Assembly: GCA_958299035.1 (NCBI GenBank)
Contig: CATQJL010000316.1
Span: 17,337,676 to 17,401,675, forward strand
Source of the DNA: Cylicocyclus nassatus
Taxonomy: Eukaryota; Nematoda; Chromadorea; Rhabditida; Strongylidae
Direction of reading: 5' to 3'
DNA length: 64,000 bases
Shown here piece by piece: positions 12,144-23,133 of the stretch (positions are counted from its first letter, which is position 1; every line of letters starts with the position of its first letter). A program made the position numbers and the translations under genes. The notes beneath the pieces are model-generated. The model worked only from the letters and a program-made list of their open reading frames with translations. It was not told where the DNA came from and searched no databases.

Positions 12144-13166
12144 CAGGGCCCGGTACAGATCGTCTGGAAGCAGCTGGACTTCGTTTTTGGAGCAAAAAGC
12201 AAAAAGGATATTGCCTTTGCGGAGTCGGGGCCGAGCGCCGAGGATAAACCCATTTAATTAAAGCAAGCTTCTCGGGCAGGCTATTACGCGATTGACATGC
12301 TCTATCGTGTATGGCTAAAGGTGCGCGCGATTTGACAGCAAAGCTAAAATAAACAAATTGCTTGTTTACAGCGCACACAGAATCATATGACATTAAAATT
12401 GAACTGTATACATAGAAAATTACCTGCGGAAGAATTATGCAAAAATGTTTGAAAACTATTGTGAAGTAGTATTTTTTTCCAAAATTGCTCCGTCTCTAAA
12501 CGGCTACTAGACAATCTGAGCTCGTCTGGAGCACATATTTCCGTCATTTCACACAAGTTTCGGATTTTTTTAGCATTGACGGATGCCCGGTCAGGAATCT
12601 ATTCTTGAGCATAGGGACATTTTCATATCGCCCTCTGCCCACTGTTTTACCCTCTTTTCCTTCGAAATTCGCCTTGTTAGATATCGCGCCCCAGCATACT
12701 TTTTCTGCGTCCTCTCTCTTCGAAATTTCATTTTCAGTTCCAACTTTTTCCCATTATTTTGATGATTCTTTTCATTCTTCTTTCTTCTTTATCTTCTCTC
12801 TTCTGCTCGTGATCTATCTTGATCTGTTTTGTGACCATGTATGGCCTATGAGCAAAATCTGTGATTTTGTGACCTCTCTTTAAGAGTTTGACCTGAAATC
12901 ACGAAATTTTCAAATCGCAGCAGGTAAATGGTTTTGTGGAGGACTAAGGCCCGTATGCACTAACATTTTTGCGGCGAGGGGAGCGGCGTCCCCCGTTATG
13001 AAGGGACCGCGTGCGGACGCCGCTGCGGCTTTTTCATCATTGGGGACGCCGCTCCCCTCGCCGCAGGGATGTTAGTGCATGCGGCCCTAAGTGAGTATGC
13101 GGGGGTTTTAAAGTCAAGGGGACTTCGTTTTCAAAAAGTCTAGAAACGGACTTGTGCCGGGCCCTG
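12144..13166. mobile_element. hAT-like non-autonomous element
   Basis: Left end CAGGGCCCGGTACAGATCGT. Right end, read inverted, CAGGGCCCGGCACAAGTCCG. Eight flanking bases match but for one (GTCGGAGC left, GGCGGAGC right), fitting an 8-bp hAT target duplication. Related blocks (GACTTCGTTTT, CGGTCAGGAATCTATTC, GGTTTATCC) recur in opposite orientation at 45050-45790. No transposase is encoded. Confidence 0.65.
12944..13091. mobile_element. G+C-rich palindromic MITE nested in the hAT-like element
   Basis: About 148 bp with arms of about 55 bases. GTATGCACTAACATTTTTGC and GGCGAGGGGAGCGGCGTCCCC-type sequence at the left pairs with the inverted right arm (GCATGCACTAACATCCCTGC). The strong G+C content differs from its surroundings. 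Confidence 0.8.
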
Positions 13167-13420
13167 GGCGGAGCCCCTTCAACTTAAGAGCATTGATAGT
13201 TTGATCCATGCCTCAAATTCTTTTTTCATTTTTTGATAAGCCACTACGTTAGAGATCTTAGAGCATTTTGTGATGATCAAACACTAATCTTTTTGAAATA
13301 ATTGAATTTATTTAGGTCATCCTAGTTTAACAGCAATGTTAAGGTACTCAAAACTTGTAACATAAATTATATGACGCGGATATACACAACAAAGTTTATC
13401 TGTACAGATAGCCTCTTCAA

Positions 13421-16400
13421 TCATTCCGACAAAGATTCTTCTTTTGTCCTATGGCTCACATTATGAGGATCACGATAAAAATACAATGACTTCTGTCTCT
13501 TGTAGAGGTACTGCAGGGCCAACATTGTACCTTGTGATCCCATCACAATGGTAAAAATGTAGTGCCACGCCGTGGTGTGAGGAGTGTAAAGCGTGAGATA
13601 TTGCAGAGCCTGAAAATTTCTCACAAATTGCACCTAAAATCAGCTTGTTCAAGAAAATTTTTATAAAAAAATAAGTGTCGGATCGCTGCTGAAATAAGAA
13701 TTACGCGTCTCTCTTATTTGTTACAGCAAATCGTACTCACGACTAGTTCAAGCATGCACTCATGGTATTGATATTGGAAGCAATGAAATTTCCAAGAAAC
13801 TGACCCATGGAGTGCCCATCGACAGCTGCATAAGGAAAACAGCACCGATTCTGGATGCAATTTGCGTTTGCTCTCGTCTTCTCATCTGAAAAGCAACGGG
13901 AGTAGAGAGTACTCAAGGTGAAAATGGCTTTTAATATATATCTCCGTTCCCAGCAAATCCTAACTAGGAATATAGAATAATAAAAGTTTTTTTAGCCAAC
14001 CATATCTCCTTTTTCATATGGACGCTCGATCTTGACTACTCTTTAGAGATTTTTATATTAAAGTCAGGATGGAAGTGGTACAATAGTGGGTACCTAGCAA
14101 AGCGAATGCTTAGTAACGATGACAGATATAGCAGTACCTGTGAATGTAATGTGATAATGTTTTCTTATAGCTAAACATATCGCCCATGCGCAATGTTAAA
14201 GTTGCTTTGCACAACGCTCTACTTGCTGGGTCCTTAGTCTGTTGAAGGACATGATTTTGAGTGATGATAAGAAATTTCTGGTACAGACAGCTATTTTTTC
14301 GCTCACGTATGTTAAGCAGCTGCGTTTTCGGATTTTCAGTAGTCTCATCCCTTTTAGAAGATCGTCACCTTTATCACAAAAATGCAAATTTAGAAGCCCA
14401 AATCTTAAGCATTTTGAAATTGGATGAATCGAGCAGATCACGCCAAAATCAGGGATGCAGACTCGTTGGAAGAGTTTCCGTTAGACTGCAAGATGTGCGT
14501 ACTTTTTTTAAAAGAGAAAACGACCTAAGCGTACGATTTTTGAAGCCTAGGTGGAATGGAAAAAAGCTTAACCTTATATGCGGGATTCTAGCGGTTAGTG
14601 CTGTTACAGGAGAGTGGGGCTGCCTGATCTAGGTCTGATGATGAGCCTTTTACTCCTTTGCATAAAAATTACAGAAGCCCGCTTTTGCTGCTATTCTTGT
14701 GTGCTACTTTTACTGTATGTCTTTTTCTAAAGGCACGCATGTATGTACAGGGTTGGGGGAAAGTCCTTGAACAATCTTTGATGTCCTTGTATGTTCGGTT
14801 TTTCCACAAATTTTTGTATGCTAATTATATATGTTTGGTTCTTATACTCTTGAGTAAAGCCCTCAAAAAACCGGACTACTAGCTTTTTCCCTATAGGAGA
14901 TTCGCTTCTTTAATGGAGCAAGCGTTGGTTGAGAATATGCACAAAGAGAGGATTGCTGAGCAGCAAATTGCGAGGGCTCCCCAAATTTTACAGATCAGGA
15001 TCTTTTCCACCTTGCGTCGTTTTCAGGACATGAACAGCACCCAGGACTGTTGTATGGGTGGTAAATTGGCTATTGCGGACAGTAACGAAGTCCTGAAAAT
15101 CGTTCGCCAACGCCTTCGTCGCAATCCTTGACGAAGCTTGATTGAGCTGGCTTCAGAGCTGTCCATCTCTGGCAGGACAGTTTCCGACATCGTAAAAGAG
15201 GGCCTTGCGATGAAGCTTTTCAGGATACTAAATTTCATGCTTTTTGGGAGGACATGAAGCTGAATTGACTGCGCAGATGCCATCGACTTCTTGAACGTTT
15301 CTCCAAGACACGCCATCGATCTACACTCTTTTCTGACGTCAAAATTTTTATCGTGAGGAAAGTTTTTGATCGCCAACTAACAGAATCATCACCTGATCGC
15401 CCCCAGAAGTCGATAGCAAGGGTTGACTCGCAGAAGGAAGTTCTCATCCGGCTTCTGAAATGGTTTGCGCGGCGATTGCTTTCGACATCAAGATGCTGGC
15501 GATTTTTATGTCTCAGGACATCGAGGTGGACACCGCTACGCACGTGGATAGCATCCTGAAGAAGGGATTGTTGACCTGGACCAATAACCATTTTGCCAGG
15601 AGTGACAGGTTTCCTCAGCAGGATAGCGCACCTGCGCACAAAGCGAAGTTTGTTCAAGCATGGCTCCAAAGCAACATCAAGGAGTTCATTACTCCTACGG
15701 AATGGCCTCCGTATGGCCGGATCTGAATACCCCGACTACAGTGTGTGGTCAGTTCTTTAGGCCAAAGCCTGCGCTCACCCTGCAAGACAGTAAAGTCTCT
15801 GCGACTTGCTCTTCAGAAGGCGTTGGAAGAAATCGACGTGAAACACCTCCGAGCCACCTTGGACAGCGTTCTCAAGCTTTTCCGAGCCTGTGCTCGTATC
15901 AAAGGAGGAATCTTCGAATTGTAAAGGCAGTTTTGTGTACCAGACAGTTGAGTAAACATTACCTATTGATTTCATGTAATCATTTTGCCTCTTCATCATT
16001 ACGTTAAAAATACCGTGTTCAAAGACTTTCTCCCAACCATGTATGTCAACAATAAGACAAATTTCGTATATAACTCTCTTCGCTAAAAGATTTCAAACAC
16101 CTAGAAATTACCTAGAACTTACCGATCTGCTAAATCTCCTTCTTCCAAATACACGTCTGCATATGACAGTTGTGCAGATTATAGCGTTTAAAATCATGAC
16201 TGATGTTGGTAAGACGACAGCGTAGACAACATAATCTGGTCGTACCCAGCAGAAGCAATCACCTCGTTGGAAAAAATCACTTAGTGTGACTAGCAGTAAC
16301 GATGCAACAAAGGGAGGCACTGCAATTGAAAATGTACAAACGATGTTTTTGAGCCTGTCATTTAAGGGACACGCATGGGAAAATGTAGTGTATCTGAAGT

Positions 16401-18454
16401 AAAAGAAAACCGTACATAAATGAAACTGCGAAGTGCTTACGAAGGCTGATGATGATAGCAGATGACGGTAAGATGATTACTTTTACCCATGGACCGGTCA
16501 AAATAGCAAACGCGGTTGTGAGCCTAAGCGCTTGGAAGATTGTGAGCAGAACAGAACTGAAACAATTTGCTAGCGTCTTCACCATTTTATATAGAGATGC
16601 TCCTCACCTCATTAGCAGCATATATGCTATCGAAGCAAACACGCTGCATCCCTTTCCGGACACTGCTTCATCGGAAAATATGGTGAACACAATGTAGAAG
16701 AGAAACATTGCCGCTTTATGAGAAAGGCAGACAAGGTCTCTTGTTGGCGGTGCATAACCTCGTAGATAAAGAATAACATGGTTACCAACAAGAGCAGGCC
16801 AGCTAGAATTGTTCTTCTCTTATATAGCACCTGTTAACGCGAGGTGAAAACTCACTAAGCAGAAGCAGACATAACCGTTAAAAACAACAGTGATGCTATG
16901 GATAAAGTGTTCACGGTGTAGCCCAAATTATACAGAGCTTTGTTACACATACTGGGATCGTTGAGTGCTGCATCCTGGGTAAAAATGCCAAGATTAGGGT
17001 GCAGCTAAATCCTGTTTTTAATGATTAATGGTTGGTATCTGTCCTATCGCTTTCTGGTTAAAACTTCCGCATCCCTCCGCATTCTGCACTACGTAACAAC
17101 AGATATTTACCACTATTAGTGCGAAATCCGTTAGATGATTACAACTAGCAACAAGTTTGCCTCCTTCTACTGCTGTTTCGCACTGATTTGATGTTGACCA
17201 TTCTAGCAATTCGGTGTCCCACCAAGTTACACGGAAGTGACCGTGAAGTGGTCGTAGTGTCTGGAATATTGGAAATTCACTCATGTGCAAATATCAAAAC
17301 GAATGAACAGTTTAGGCTGGAATAGACTTTCCCTCACTTTGTTTCACTTTCATGTGAGCTGCTGCTACTCTATTTTCAAGTATATAAGCTGCGAAGGATT
17401 TTTTCAAATCGATCAGCCCAAACACGCCAAAGGACTTCGCAACCATACGACCCTATTCCGTGCTGCGTATTGGATGAATGAATTGTGCGACATAAGGATT
17501 GCTCTCCGAGACAACTGAGCAGCTCGCTTGAAATTTCCAAAAATAAGCGGCTTATACACGTGAAAATAGGGTACGTATCCTTTTGTGGCGCACACAATAT
17601 GCCGTGTGAGCACCCTCATAACGTTATGTTCTACGTGCTATGCTAATATGAAATGCCCATTTTGTTTTTAGGGTGCTAACGATAAGACTAATTCAAAATG
17701 CCACATGTAAAAATTCTTGCGAATTGTAAATTTGAAAAGAAGTTGGCAAAATAGAGATCTCGAAGGATTAAATTTTCTTCGTTTTACTTTTGTGTTATCA
17801 CAGATAATATTGTACCAAAACTTTTCCTTGATGCCCGAATGCTACTGCCATCTTTATAAAGGCTAGATTCTTGAGAAACTAAAGTGAAACATTTGTTGGC
17901 TACAAAGTAATGATGACCGGTACAGCAAGAAAAGACTAAAAAAGCATTTTTTTAATAAAATTCGTAAAGAGCTCTTAGTACTTGGTACATTCCGCTCCCT
18001 GGCCATCTTTCCATCTTTTAGGAATGCTCTGCATAATCAAGTGAAAGACGCGAGAAGAAAACTGTAGACATCAAAATAGCAGGAGGAACTTTCTTCATGG
18101 AAGCCAAATGAAATATTTTTACTGCTACACGCATAAAGAGGCTTATGTAATTTATGTAATAGTAAATATTCATGTGAATTTTCTATTCGGCTTCTGAGTG
18201 AGTTGCATAAAAATCATTTTGAAGCTAATTTAAAACCACCTTCCCTTGGTGAAGCAAAATTATTACGGCTTGTTACTCTACATTCGAAAAGTAGTTCCAG
18301 AAGCGCTTCAAAGTATGACTCACATTTGTTAGACTGAAGTGAAGAGTAGCCATTACTGTTGTGCTTTGTGGATTTAGTAATGTGTTCTGAAATAAATGGT
18401 GTCATTAAATTGAAAATAACATGACTTCCATTCACACTGTCAACGATACTTATC
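13421..18454 (-). CDS. Adhesion (latrophilin-like) GPCR, 3' exons
   Basis: Exons on the - strand with matching phases: about 18454-18240, 17878-17788, 17279-17111, 16974 to about 16871, 16802-16608, 16556-16441, 16319-16123, 13885-13805 and 13609-13421 (TGA). The first three give late GAIN-domain sequence (NGSHVIFNLMTPFIS; SFGTILSVIT) and a GPS motif: WWD, WS, C and CNHLTDFALIV, with autocleavage expected at HL|T. Then come TM1 (NLGYTVNTLSIAS), ICL1/TM2 (RGYAPPTRDLVCLSHK), TM3 with its conserved Cys (GKGCSVFASIAYMLLM), TM4, ECL2 Cys-Trp (GDCFCW) with TM5, TM6 (IGAVFLMQLSMGTPW) and TM7 (WHYIFTIVMGSQG). The cytoplasmic tail is short (about 30 residues). It is a membrane receptor, probably cleaved and adhesion- or mechano-responsive by family. 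Exons further upstream are not seen. The TM1 donor (16871-16895) is uncertain. A broken mariner fills the TM5-TM6 intron. Confidence 0.85.
14746..16043 (+). mobile_element. Full-length mariner element, inactive
   Basis: Left end TACAGGGTTGGGGGAAAGTC and right end, read inverted, TACATGGTTGGGAGAAAGTC form terminal inverted repeats of about 30 bp with TA at the edges. At 1298 bp it has the standard mariner length. It lies in the intron between the TM5 and TM6 exons of the GPCR gene, antisense to it. Confidence 0.85.
14913..15924 (+). pseudogene. Mariner transposase, frameshifted and stopped
   Basis: Fragments in changing frames follow the order of a mariner transposase. The N-terminal part (about 14913-15240) has an in-frame stop after LRRNP and continues SLIELASELSISGRTVSDIV, a helix-turn-helix. 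A catalytic segment with LFSDVKIF lies near 15325-15350. QQDSAPAHKA lies near 15616-15645, followed by ITPTEWPPYG near 15690-15717. The end reads RACARIKGGIFEL before TAA at 15922-15924. At least two stops and several frame changes mean no functional protein. The family is the mariner (DDD) group of the Tc1/mariner superfamily. Confidence 0.85.
17366..17573. mobile_element. MITE with TACCCTA-type ends, GPCR intron
   Basis: About 208 bp. The right end reads inverted as TACCCTATTTTCACGTGTAT and pairs with the left end TACTCTATTTTCAAGTATAT. The interior (GATCAGCCCAAACACGCCAA and AGGACTTCGCAACC) is clearly related to the element at 59756-59974. It lies in the intron just upstream of the GPS exon. 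Confidence 0.75.
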
Positions 18455-18489
18455 CTTGTTTAGCTCCACAATCTTCTACGATATCTATC

Positions 18490-18678
18490 TCCCAGTGGCG
18501 CATCCAGGATTTCCGTTCGGGGGTGCGACAAAAATTTATTTCCGGATGAAGGTGCGTGGCGTTAGCCGCGCACTCCGAAATTTTTTTTGAAATGCTTCCC
18601 AAAATTTTTCCGGGCCCCTGACCCCAAAATTGCAGAAAAAAGGGGCGTAGCGACAGCCACGACCCCGAAAAATTTTTT
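18490..18678. repeat. Repeat with GCGTGGCGTTAGCC block, cut by gap
   Basis: The block TTCGGGGGTGCGAC ... GGTGCGTGGCGTTAGCCGCG ... AAAAAGGGGCGTAGC... closely resembles 60390-60575. The right part is lost in the N gap. Confidence 0.65.
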
Positions 18679-19178
18679 NNNNNNNNNNNNNNNNNNNNNN
18701 NNNNNNNNNNNNNNNNNNNNNNNNNNNNNNNNNNNNNNNNNNNNNNNNNNNNNNNNNNNNNNNNNNNNNNNNNNNNNNNNNNNNNNNNNNNNNNNNNNNN
18801 NNNNNNNNNNNNNNNNNNNNNNNNNNNNNNNNNNNNNNNNNNNNNNNNNNNNNNNNNNNNNNNNNNNNNNNNNNNNNNNNNNNNNNNNNNNNNNNNNNNN
18901 NNNNNNNNNNNNNNNNNNNNNNNNNNNNNNNNNNNNNNNNNNNNNNNNNNNNNNNNNNNNNNNNNNNNNNNNNNNNNNNNNNNNNNNNNNNNNNNNNNNN
19001 NNNNNNNNNNNNNNNNNNNNNNNNNNNNNNNNNNNNNNNNNNNNNNNNNNNNNNNNNNNNNNNNNNNNNNNNNNNNNNNNNNNNNNNNNNNNNNNNNNNN
19101 NNNNNNNNNNNNNNNNNNNNNNNNNNNNNNNNNNNNNNNNNNNNNNNNNNNNNNNNNNNNNNNNNNNNNNNNNNNNNN
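18679..19178. other. Assembly gap (500 N)
   Basis: A second placeholder of exactly 500 N. It is bounded on the right by the TG-rich minisatellite, which probably broke the assembly. Confidence 0.99.
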
Positions 19179-19562
19179 GCGTGTGTGTTGATGTATGTGT
19201 GTGTTGGTGTGTGTGCCTGTGTGTCGGTGTGTGTGTTTGTGTGTATGTTTGTGTATGTGTATGTGTGTATGTGTGTATTGTTGATTTATGTGTGTATGCG
19301 TGTTGTTGATGTATGTGTGTTTGTATGTTTGTGTGTGTTGATGTATGTGTGTGTGTTGATGTATGTATGTGTGTTTGTGCTTGTGTACCTGTGTGTTGAT
19401 GTATGTGTATTGTTGATGTATGTGTGTATGTGTGTTGGTGTGTGTCGGTGTGTCGGTGTGTGTTTGTGTATGTGTGTGTTGAAGTGTGTGCTTATGTGTC
19501 GGTGGTATTGTTGATGTATGTGTGTGTCGGTGAGTGTGTTTGTGTGTCGGTGTGTGCGCGTT
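19179..19562. repeat. TG-rich minisatellite
   Basis: Same units as at 507-1242. It ends GTCGGTGTGTGCGCGTTTATA, at whose TA the first mariner foldback begins. Confidence 0.9.
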
Positions 19563-19566
19563 TATA

Positions 19567-20535
19567 TTAGGTTGGTCCGAAAGTTCTTGCGCATCATTTT
19601 CAAAAAATCATAACTTCCTTGCCACTCAATGGATTTTGCTGAAATTACATCTATTCGAAAGAGGAATCCATGCTCTTTACAGCATTTGCTCAGCCATGAA
19701 TTACTATGAGAAACTTCGAGAGTTACAAGCAGTTGAATGAAATCAATCAAGATTGGCAATTTTCGAGCTGGATCACAGAAAATTTTGGAGGTATTTTTAT
19801 TTGATAGAGAAAATTTTGCGCATTACGGTGGTACCTTTCCCACGAATTAAAACGAAAAAGATCGAGAGTTAGGAGCAAACAAAAAGAATTGCTTCAGTTT
19901 TGCAATTTTTGAGCATGCTCAAGAAAGCCTAGAAACGTCACAGAAAAGGCGGAAAAGTCATAAACATGGGTTTTGCAACCTTTTCTTTCTAGCTGAGCAA
20001 GAATCGTGTCAATCGAGAGCAATTTTGTTTTTTGTGATTTTTTCGGATTTTCAGGCCTGCGTTTTTCACGAAAATCAAAATGGCCCTCGATTAGCAGGAT
20101 TTTCACTCAGCTAGAAAGGGAAGGTCACAAAACCAATGTTCATGACTTTCCGTCTTTTCTGTGACGCTTCTAGGCTTTTTTAAGCGTGCTCAAAAATTGC
20201 AAAACTGAAACAATTCTCTTTATTTGCTCCTAACTCTCGATCTCTTTCGTTTTAATTCGTGGAAAAGGTACCACTGTAATGCGCAAAATTTTCTCTATCA
20301 AATAAAAATACTTCCAGAATTTTTTGTGATCCAGCTCGAAAAATGCCAAACTTGACTGATTTCATTCAACTGCTTGTAACTGTCGAAATTTCTCAAAGTA
20401 ATTCATGGCTGAGCAGCCGCTGTAAAGAGCATGGATTCCTCTTTCGAACAGATATAATTTCAACAAAATGCATTGAGTGGCAAGGATGTTACGATTTTTT
20501 GAAAATGATGCGCAAGAACTTTCGGACCAACCTAA
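19567..20535. mobile_element. Mariner-type foldback element 1
   Basis: TTAGGTTGGTCCGAAAGTTC at the left and its reverse complement at the right. The two arms stay alignable almost to the centre (about 20050), so the 969 bp is one large palindrome. No transposase is encoded. It is closely related to element 3 (21292-22261). Confidence 0.88.
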
Positions 20536-20544
20536 TATATTATA

Positions 20545-21280
20545 TTAGGTTGAACCAAAAGTTCTGTCGCACCATTTTCAAAAAATCATAACTTCTTTCC
20601 CTCACAATGATTTTGCGCAGTTCAAATTTTATCAAAAAGCGTGAAGCTTGTAGTTTCCAAAAGCTCCCTGGGTAGTTTTCGACATGCTCAGGTAGCAGAG
20701 ATAAAAATGAAAGAACGAGATCATCCGAAATTCGGAATTTTTAAGCAAGAATTCTACAAATTCAGAAACAGTGCGATAAAATCCAGAAAAACAACTACCC
20801 TAATTTTTCTTATATTTGTTTACTATCTGAGTCAAGTTTGTGTTAATCGAGCTCTTCTTTCAAAAGTTATGATTTTTTGAAAAATAATGCCAAAAAATCA
20901 ATTTCCTAAGAATTCTTAAGAAATGGATTTTTTGGCATTTTTTTTCAAAAATTCATAACTGCTAAAAGAAGACCTCGATCAGCACAAACTTGACTCAGTC
21001 AGTAATCAAATGTAAGATAAATTAGGATAATGGCTTTTCTGGATTTTATCGCACAGTTTCTGAATTTTTAGAATTCTTGCTTAAAAATTCCGAATTTCGG
21101 ATGATCTCGTTCTTTCATTTTTATCTCTGCAACCTGAGCATGTTGGAAAGTCTCCAGGGGACTTTTGGAAACTACATGCTTTACTCTTTCTAATAAAATT
21201 TGAAATGCGCGAAATCATCGTGACGGAAAGAAGTTATGATTTTTTGAAGATGGAGGGACAGAACTTTCGGTTCAACCTAA
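20545..21280. mobile_element. Mariner-type foldback element 2
   Basis: Left end TTAGGTTGAACCAAAAGTTC and inverted right end TTAGGTTGAACCGAAAGTTC. The long arms meet near 20900 around TTTTTTGGCATTTTTTTTCA. It is 736 bp and differs in sequence from elements 1 and 3 beyond the tip, so it is a separate subfamily. Confidence 0.88.
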
Positions 21281-21291
21281 TATATATAATA

Positions 21292-22261
21292 TTAGGTTGG
21301 TCCGAAAGTTCTTGCGCGTCATTTTCAAAAAATCATAACTTCCTTGCCACTCGATGGATTTTGTTAAAATTATATACCTTCGAAAAGGGAATCCATTCTC
21401 TTTATAACAGTACCTCTGCCATGAACTGATATTGGAAACTTCGAGAGTTACAAGCTATTGAAGGAAATCAGTCAAAATTGGCATTTTTCGAGCTGGGTCA
21501 CGAAAAATTCTGGAAGTATTTTTATATGATAGAGAAAATTATGCTCATTACAATGGTGTCTTTCCCATGAGCTAAGACGAAAAAAATCGAGAGTTAGGAG
21601 CAAATAAAGAGAATTCCTTTAGTTTTGCAATTTTTGTGCATGTTCAAAAAAGCCTAGAAATGTCACAGAAAATGCGGGAAAGCCCTAAACATGGGTTTTG
21701 TGACCTTCCCTTTCTAGCTAAGGGATTTTTGTGCTAAGGGAGAGCAATTTTGTTTTTCGTGATTTTTTCCGATTTTCGGGCCTGCGTTTTTAACGAAAAT
21801 AAAAATTGCTCCCGATTGGCACGATTTTCGCCCAGCTAGAAAGGGAAGGTCACAAAACCTATGCCCATGACTTTTTCGCCTTTTCTGTGACGTTTTCAAG
21901 CTTTTTTGATCATGCTCAAAAACTGCAAAAATGAAGAGATTTTCTTTATTTGCTTCGAACTCTCGAGCCACTTCGTTTTAATTCATGCAAAAGGTACCAT
22001 TGTAATGAGCATAATTTTCTCTATCAAATAAAAATACTTTCAGAATTTTTCGTGACCCAGCTCGAAAAATGCCAATCTTGACCCATTTCATTAAACTGCT
22101 TCTAACTCTTGAAGTTTTCAAAAGTTATTCAAGATGGAGGTACTACTGTAAAGAGCATGGATTCCCCTTTCGAATGGATATAATTATAACGAAATTAATA
22201 GAATGGCAAGGAAGTTATGATTTTTTGAAAATGATGCGCAAGAACTTTCGGACCAACCTAA
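21292..22261. mobile_element. Mariner-type foldback element 3
   Basis: 970 bp with the same ends and interior blocks as element 1 (for example GGTCACAAAACC and CTCTATCAAATAAAAATACT). It is a full palindrome with no coding capacity. Confidence 0.88.
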
Positions 22262-22265
22262 TATA

Positions 22266-23119
22266 TTAGGTTGGCTAGAAAGTTCTTGCGTAATTCAAAC
22301 AAAATTCAATAACTTTTCAATGACTAAACCTAAATTCACATTCTTGTTCTCTAAAAATATTAGAAGGTCTGCGCTTCAAGATGGATGTTTAAGCGCGAGA
22401 TTTCATGAGCTAGTCCCCAAAAACGAAGCTCTCAAATATGGGACTTCAAAATTTGCAATTTTGAGTTTGGTGCCAGAAAATCGCAGAGTGTCGCTAGCTA
22501 GCCGAAAAAAAATCTGTAAAAATTACTTACACTGCAGAAGTCCATAAGTTACTTTGGAAGGCTTTGATCTTGCACGGTGAAGCAAAAACAAAAAATTCGT
22601 GAAATAGTCATTTTGCGGAAAAAATCCACTCATTATCGCAGTTTTTCGGCAAATACTATTTTTTACACTCCAAAAAACGTCGCAAAGTTCTAAATAGGCA
22701 ATATGCCTTATTTCTGGTTGCAAACTGTGTTTTTGTGGAAAAATTACATTGATAAGGGGATTTATCCTGTAAAATGACAAATTTCACAAATTTTTTGTTT
22801 TCGCATTCCCATGCGAGTTTGAAGCCTGCTAAAATAACGTATGGGCTTTTGCAGTGCAAGTAATTTTTACAGATTTTTTTCGGCTAGCTAGCGACACTCT
22901 GCGATTTTCTGGCACCAAACTCAAAATTGCAAATTTTGAAGTCCCATATTTGAGAGCTTCGTTTTCGGGGACTAGCTCATGAAATCTTACGCTTAAACAT
23001 CCATCTTGGAGCGCAGGCCTTCCAATATTTTTAGAACACAAGGTTGTGAATCTAGGTCTAGTCATTGAAAAGTTATTGAATTTTGTTTGAATTACGCAAG
23101 AACTTTCTAGCCAACCTAA
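22266..23119. mobile_element. Mariner-type foldback element 4
   Basis: Left end TTAGGTTGGCTAGAAAGTTC and exact inverse at the right. The arms contain a conserved CGGCTAGCTAGCGACACTC block in both orientations. It is 854 bp and only TATA separates it from element 3. Confidence 0.88.
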
Positions 23120-23133
23120 TATATATTATATAT

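Noticed and set aside
20343..22547. Frames repeated in the mariner foldbacks (for example TDFIQLLVTVEISQSN)
   Set aside because: They recur on both arms of palindromic elements and show no transposase motifs, so they are by-products of conserved repeat DNA.
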